8,086 nucleotides of DNA from Chloroflexota bacterium. Lineage in GTDB: Bacteria > Chloroflexota > Dehalococcoidia > SM23-28-2 > RBG-16-64-32. Each line of letters starts with the position of its first letter. The stretch's first letter is position 1. The notes beneath the pieces were generated by a model, which ran no database searches, was not told the DNA's origin, and was given only the letters and a program-made list of their open reading frames with translations. Shown here in pieces: positions 6,065 to 8,086 of this stretch. The stretch lies in the NCBI GenBank assembly GCA_022564695.1, contig JADFKX010000090.1:1-8086 (forward strand), written 5' to 3'. The position numbers and the translations under genes were made by a program.

Positions 6065-6928
6065 CTAGTCGAACACCACGGTCTTGTTGCCGTAGACGAC
6101 GATGCGGTTGCGCAGGTGGAGGTCAACCGCGCGCGCCAGCACCACCTTCTCCAGGTCCTTCCCCTTGCGCACCAGGTCGGCGACGGAGTCGCGATGGCTG
6201 GCCCGCACGACGTCCTGATCTATGATCGGGCCCTGGTCGAGCTCCGCGGTGACGTAGTGGGCGGTGGCGCCGATCACCTTGACGCCGCGCTCGTAGGCCT
6301 GGTGGTAGGGGCGTGCGCCGGCGAAGGCGGGCAGGAACGAGTGGTGGATGTTGATGATGCGGTTGGGGTAGCGGGCGACGAAGTCGCCGCTGATGATCTG
6401 CATGTAGCGGGCGAGGACGATGAGGTCGATGCGCTGCACCTCCAGCGTCTCGATGATCGCCTGCTCCTGGGCGGCCTTGGTGTCAGGGGTGATTGGGAAG
6501 TGGTGATAATGGGCGCCGAAGCCGGCGGCGACCGAGCGCAGGTCGGGGTGGTTGCTGATCACCAGCGGCACCTCCGCGCGGAACTCGCCCATGCGCTGGC
6601 GGGCGAGCAGGTCGTACATGCAGTGGGCCTGTTGGGAGACGAAGACGGCGATGCGCAGCACGCGGTCGGAGAAGTGGAGGCTCCAGGTCATGCCGAACCG
6701 CTCGGCGATGGGGCGGAACGCCTCGGCGATCTCCTCGCGGGGGACGCGGAAGCCGGTCAGTTGCCACTCCACGCGCTGGAGGAAGAGCTCCTGTTCGGAA
6801 TCGGTGTGCTGGTCGGCGTGGATGATGTTGCCGTCGTTGCGGTAGAGGAAGTCGGAGACGGAGGCGACCAGCCCCTTCTGGTCGGGGCAGGAGAGGAGGA
6901 GGACCGCGGTTACGGTTTTATCGTCCAT
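6065..6928 (-). CDS. purU: formyltetrahydrofolate deformylase
   Basis: The enzyme hydrolyses 10-formyl-THF to THF and formate in the cytosol, balancing one-carbon units and supplying formate for purine synthesis. From the ATG at 6928 it has 287 residues, the usual family length. Residues about 6-88 are the N-terminal ACT domain (VLLLSCPDQKGLVASVSDFLYRNDGNI). Residues 90-285 are the formyltransferase-fold domain. The catalytic triad of the fold is present: Asn193 and His195 in 'INIHHSFLPAF', and Asp231 in 'AELDQGPIIDQDV'. 'GARPYHQAYERGVKVIGATAHYV' (204-226) is diagnostic. The frame stays open up to 7231, but the extension crosses intergenic repeats. An ATG at 6949 overlaps a perfect TATAAT and lacks a Shine-Dalgarno, so 6928 is preferred even though its own ribosome-binding site is weak. 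Its 3' end nearly touches the convergent SRPBCC gene. Confidence 0.95.
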   Translation of the reverse strand: MDDKTVTAVLLLSCPDQKGLVASVSDFLYRNDGNIIHADQHTDSEQELFLQRVEWQLTGFRVPREEIAEAFRPIAERFGMTWSLHFSDRVLRIAVFVSQQAHCMYDLLARQRMGEFRAEVPLVISNHPDLRSVAAGFGAHYHHFPITPDTKAAQEQAIIETLEVQRIDLIVLARYMQIISGDFVARYPNRIINIHHSFLPAFAGARPYHQAYERGVKVIGATAHYVTAELDQGPIIDQDVVRASHRDSVADLVRKGKDLEKVVLARAVDLHLRNRIVVYGNKTVVFD

Positions 6929-6947
6929 CTTCGTGTGGGATGAAGAC

Positions 6948-6953
6948 ATTATA
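6948..6953 (-). promoter_or_regulatory. perfect -10 hexamer upstream of purU
   Basis: The minus strand reads TATAAT, placing a transcription start near 6941 and the ATG at 6928 about 13 nt into the message. No good -35 box is found 16-18 nt upstream (TGCCCT at best), so an activator or weak promoter would be needed. Confidence 0.4.
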
Positions 6954-6975
6954 GCCCGGACGGGCCCGTCAGGGC
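6954..6975. promoter_or_regulatory. 22-bp palindrome in the purU promoter spacer
   Basis: A perfect 12-bp core GACGGGCCCGTC (6959-6970) is extended by GCCC/GGGC arms after one mismatched pair (6958/6971). The whole symmetry spans 6954-6975, directly upstream of the TATAAT and covering the spacer and -35 area. It is well placed as an operator for a dimeric regulator, or as one more member of the palindrome cluster beside it. Confidence 0.35.
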
Positions 6976-7013
6976 AGCGGTGTTGCGGGGGTGGGGTGGT
7001 GGGGTTGACCAGA

Positions 7014-7033
7014 CCGCAGCCTGAAGGCTGCGG
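7014..7033. repeat. hairpin 1: 8-bp stem, TGAA loop
   Basis: CCGCAGCC-TGAA-GGCTGCGG is a perfect 8-bp stem with a 4-nt loop. It is not followed by a T-run, so it is unlikely to be an intrinsic terminator. It shares loop and size with the hairpin at 7337-7354. Confidence 0.75.
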
Positions 7034-7037
7034 CATC

Positions 7038-7050
7038 GAAGGGACCCTTC
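7038..7050. repeat. short palindrome GAAGGG-A-CCCTTC
   Basis: Six-base arms around a single A lie 4 nt after hairpin 1 and seem to belong to the same repeat unit. Confidence 0.45.
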
Positions 7051-7083
7051 CTCCCACACGAGGTAATATGACCCACCCTCCCC

Positions 7084-7170
7084 AGATTCTTCGCGGAGTG
7101 CATTCTGAGCAGGGGACGAGATTCTTCGCTGCGCCTGCCTGCCTGCCTGCAGGCAGGCAGGCGCAGAATG
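7084..7170. repeat. composite dispersed repeat with an 18-bp-arm CTGC/CAGG hairpin
   Basis: The core is a perfect inverted repeat: arms 7129-7146 and 7149-7166 (CTGCGCCTGCCTGCCTGC and its complement) with a 2-nt centre. The internal CTGC period also allows slipped pairings. Around it, AGATTCTTCGC occurs twice in direct orientation (7084-7094, 7119-7129), and CATTCTG (7101-7107) faces CAGAATG (7164-7170). From memory, both the CTGCCTGC..GCAGGCAG palindrome and the CATTCTGAGC/GATTCTTCGC words recur in intergenic DNA of uncultivated bacteria. That recollection was not checked here. Confidence 0.7.
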
Positions 7171-7213
7171 ACACACGGAGGGTGTAGATTAGAGCCGCTA
7201 TGGAGCCGCAAGA

Positions 7214-7233
7214 GAGAACACGCCCGCGCACTA
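7214..7233. repeat. hairpin 2: 8-bp stem with one mismatch, TAAA loop
   Basis: CCGCGCAC-TAAA-GTACGCGG has seven pairs and one C/A mismatch, the same size class as hairpin 1. It follows the first direct-repeat copy. Confidence 0.6.
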
Positions 7234-7257
7234 AAGTACGCGGCTCAATGACAGTAG

Positions 7258-7277
7258 CCGCCGACTTCAGTCGGCGG
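7258..7277. repeat. hairpin 3: 8-9 bp stem, TTCA loop
   Basis: CCGCCGAC-TTCA-GTCGGCGG is perfect. The loop TTCA is the complement of TGAA, so on the minus strand it is a TGAA hairpin like 1 and 5. Its T and A could also pair, giving 9 bp. Confidence 0.75.
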
Positions 7278-7313
7278 GATGGTTAACCGCCATGGAGCCG
7301 CGCATCCAGTACC

Positions 7314-7329
7314 CCCCGACACGTCGGGG
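7314..7329. repeat. hairpin 4: CCCCGA stem, CACG loop
   Basis: CCCCGA-CACG-TCGGGG is a 6-bp stem, or 7 bp if the loop-closing C and G pair. It follows the second direct-repeat copy. Confidence 0.6.
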
Positions 7330-7336
7330 CGGTCAT

Positions 7337-7354
7337 GGAAGGCTGAAGCCTTCC
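7337..7354. repeat. hairpin 5: 7-bp stem, TGAA loop
   Basis: GGAAGGC-TGAA-GCCTTCC is perfect. It has the same loop as hairpin 1 with a different stem. It lies 35 nt before the cimA start and lacks a terminator-type T-run. Confidence 0.7.
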
Positions 7355-7366
7355 TCTACATTTGAC

Positions 7367-7385
7367 GTTTAGGCTAAACTAGCCT
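7367..7385. promoter_or_regulatory. two overlapping inverted repeats just before cimA
   Basis: GTTTAG-G-CTAAAC (7367-7379) and AGGCTA-AAC-TAGCCT (7371-7385) overlap and end 4 nt before the ATG at 7390. They are mutually exclusive pairings. They may be an operator or a small RNA switch at the start site; no Shine-Dalgarno is visible between them and the ATG. Confidence 0.35.
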
Positions 7386-7389
7386 CGCA

Positions 7390-8086
7390 ATGGCTGTTCC
7401 CATCGAGCTGTACGACACCACTCTCCGCGACGGCACCCAGATGGAGGGGATATCCCTGTCCGTGTCGGACAAGCTGAAGATCGCCCGCAAGCTGGACGAG
7501 CTGGGCGTTCACTATATCGAGGGCGGCTGGCCCGGCTCCAACCCGAAGGACGCTGAGTTCTTCGCCCAGGCGCGGGCGCTCACTCTCAGGAACGCCAAGC
7601 TGACGGCGTTCGGCTCCACGCGTCGCGCCGGCTCAAAGGCGGAGACGGACCTTAACCTGCGGGCGCTGGTGGACGCCGGCACCTCCGTCGTCACTATCGT
7701 CGGGAAGGCGCACGACCGGCAGGTGACGCGCATCCTGGAGACGACTACCGAGGAGAACCTGGCGATGATCGCCGACTCTGTGCGCTACCTGAAGTCGCAG
7801 GGGCTGCAGGTGTTTTTCGACGCGGAGCACTTCTTCGACGGCTTCGTCTCCGACCGTAAGTACGCCCTGCAGTGCCTGAAGACGGCGGCCGGCGCCGGGG
7901 CGGACTGCGTGGTCCTGTGCGACACTAACGGCGGCACTATCACTTCTACGGTCGCGGAGGTGGTGCGTCTCGTGGTGGGGGAGGTTGACTGCGCTGTGGG
8001 AATTCACGCCCACAACGGTGCTGATGTGGCGGTCGCAAACAGCCTGGCCGGCATCGAGGCGGGCGCCACGCAGGTACAGGCGGCGG
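7390..8086 (+). CDS. cimA: citramalate synthase (3' end beyond window)
   Basis: The first 232 residues are visible; the frame is open to the window end. The enzyme condenses acetyl-CoA with pyruvate to (R)-citramalate, the entry to threonine-independent isoleucine synthesis. Members of the 2-isopropylmalate/homocitrate/citramalate synthase family share the TIM-barrel signature 'DTTLRDGTQ' (9-17), where Asp14 is a metal ligand and Arg13 is catalytic. The following 'MEGISLSVSDKLKIARKLDELGVHYIEGGWPGSNPKD' pattern (18-54) is typical of citramalate synthases rather than LeuA, and 'STRRAG' (77-82) and 'DTNGGT' (178-183) agree. The metal-binding HxH (206, 208) is present in 'GIHAHNGADVAVANS', but the usual HND is HNG. 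The ATG at 7390 has no Shine-Dalgarno, and the nearest upstream sequence is an inverted repeat. The protein should be cytosolic. Confidence 0.92.
   Translation, partial: MAVPIELYDTTLRDGTQMEGISLSVSDKLKIARKLDELGVHYIEGGWPGSNPKDAEFFAQARALTLRNAKLTAFGSTRRAGSKAETDLNLRALVDAGTSVVTIVGKAHDRQVTRILETTTEENLAMIADSVRYLKSQGLQVFFDAEHFFDGFVSDRKYALQCLKTAAGAGADCVVLCDTNGGTITSTVAEVVRLVVGEVDCAVGIHAHNGADVAVANSLAGIEAGATQVQAA

Larger units (their letters stand above)
7195..7301. repeat. direct repeat CCGCyATGGAGCCGC, two copies 92 nt apart
   Basis: Copies lie at 7195-7209 and 7287-7301 and match at 14 of 15 bases. Each is followed within about 5-12 nt by a hairpin (7214 and 7314). This suggests a repeat unit made of a conserved leader plus a variable-stem hairpin. 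Confidence 0.6.
6929..7389. other. 461-nt gene-free, palindrome-rich region between purU and cimA
   Basis: No credible gene is present. Short open frames here read through hairpins and give translations such as 'CLPAGRQA', a peptide produced by the CTGC/CAGG palindrome. The stretch holds the purU promoter, a G-rich tract (6987-7004), at least seven inverted repeats, a composite repeat (7084-7170), a 15-bp direct repeat (7195-7209 and 7287-7301) and a symmetry just before the cimA start. The genes diverge, so both promoters must lie here. Confidence 0.8.

Noticed and set aside
6116..6943. 275-codon plus-strand open frame opposite purU
   Set aside because: Composed of shadow Val/Gly/Asp/Ala-rich sequence antisense to a clear purU domain structure; no ribosome-binding site or family match.
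6987..7004. G-quadruplex-like tract upstream of purU
   Set aside because: Only three G-runs of three or more (GGGGG, GGGG, GGGG) joined by short loops; the fourth run needed is absent.
6929..7231. N-terminal extension of purU and a small plus-strand ORF at 7068-7187
   Set aside because: Both read through hairpins and give repeat-derived peptides (CLPAGRQA); purU family length fits the start at 6928.
7014..7354. CRISPR-like array
   Set aside because: The hairpins have unequal spacing and different stem sequences, and there are no constant repeats with unique spacers.
7362..7380. TTGACG as a -35 box for cimA
   Set aside because: A correctly spaced -10 would fall on the start codon, and TAAACT lies only 7 nt downstream of it.

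Overview
The window looks like a chromosomal segment of an uncultivated, GC-rich bacterium. I lean towards Chloroflexota (Dehalococcoidia or SAR202-like). The reasons are the soil/marine-type 'FTD.EGST' class III cyclases fused to unrelated sensor modules, the SDR and cytosolic sulfite-oxidase-type genes, and the dispersed palindromic repeats in the intergenic DNA. This placement is inference from gene style; no marker gene fixes it.

Layout. Positions 1-3913 carry a co-directional (+) cluster of four genes with gaps of 68, 25 and about 22 nt. First is the 3' part of an alpha/beta-hydrolase fused to a class III nucleotidyl cyclase. Second is a paralogous cyclase whose sensor is instead a DUF4242 (SCO4226-like) module. 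Third is a classical NADP(H)-type short-chain dehydrogenase, and fourth a molybdopterin oxidoreductase of the sulfite oxidase fold. Convergent to them, on the minus strand (5429 down to 3961), lie a lipoprotein ORF and an acidic secreted-type ORF. They overlap by 4 nt and probably form one lipoprotein gene of about 489 codons split by a one-base frameshift. A divergent promoter region (5430-5575) separates this pair from a small SRPBCC protein on the plus strand (5576-6058). purU (formyltetrahydrofolate deformylase, minus strand) ends 6 nt from that gene.

The 461-nt gene-free stretch 6929-7389 separates purU from the start of a citramalate synthase (cimA, truncated by the window end). It is full of palindromes: at least five hairpins with different but self-complementary stems and mostly 4-nt loops, a CTGC/CAGG palindrome inside a composite dispersed repeat, and operator-like symmetries next to both flanking genes. 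It is the most repeat-dense and least explained part of the window.

How the genes may work together. The two cyclases could respond to different ligands and feed one cyclic-nucleotide pool; the SDR and Moco enzyme are plausibly co-transcribed, but no shared substrate can be inferred. purU (one-carbon/formate supply for purines) and cimA (isoleucine precursor synthesis) are housekeeping genes with no evident functional link to the rest. I see no phage, CRISPR, transposase, rRNA or tRNA gene.
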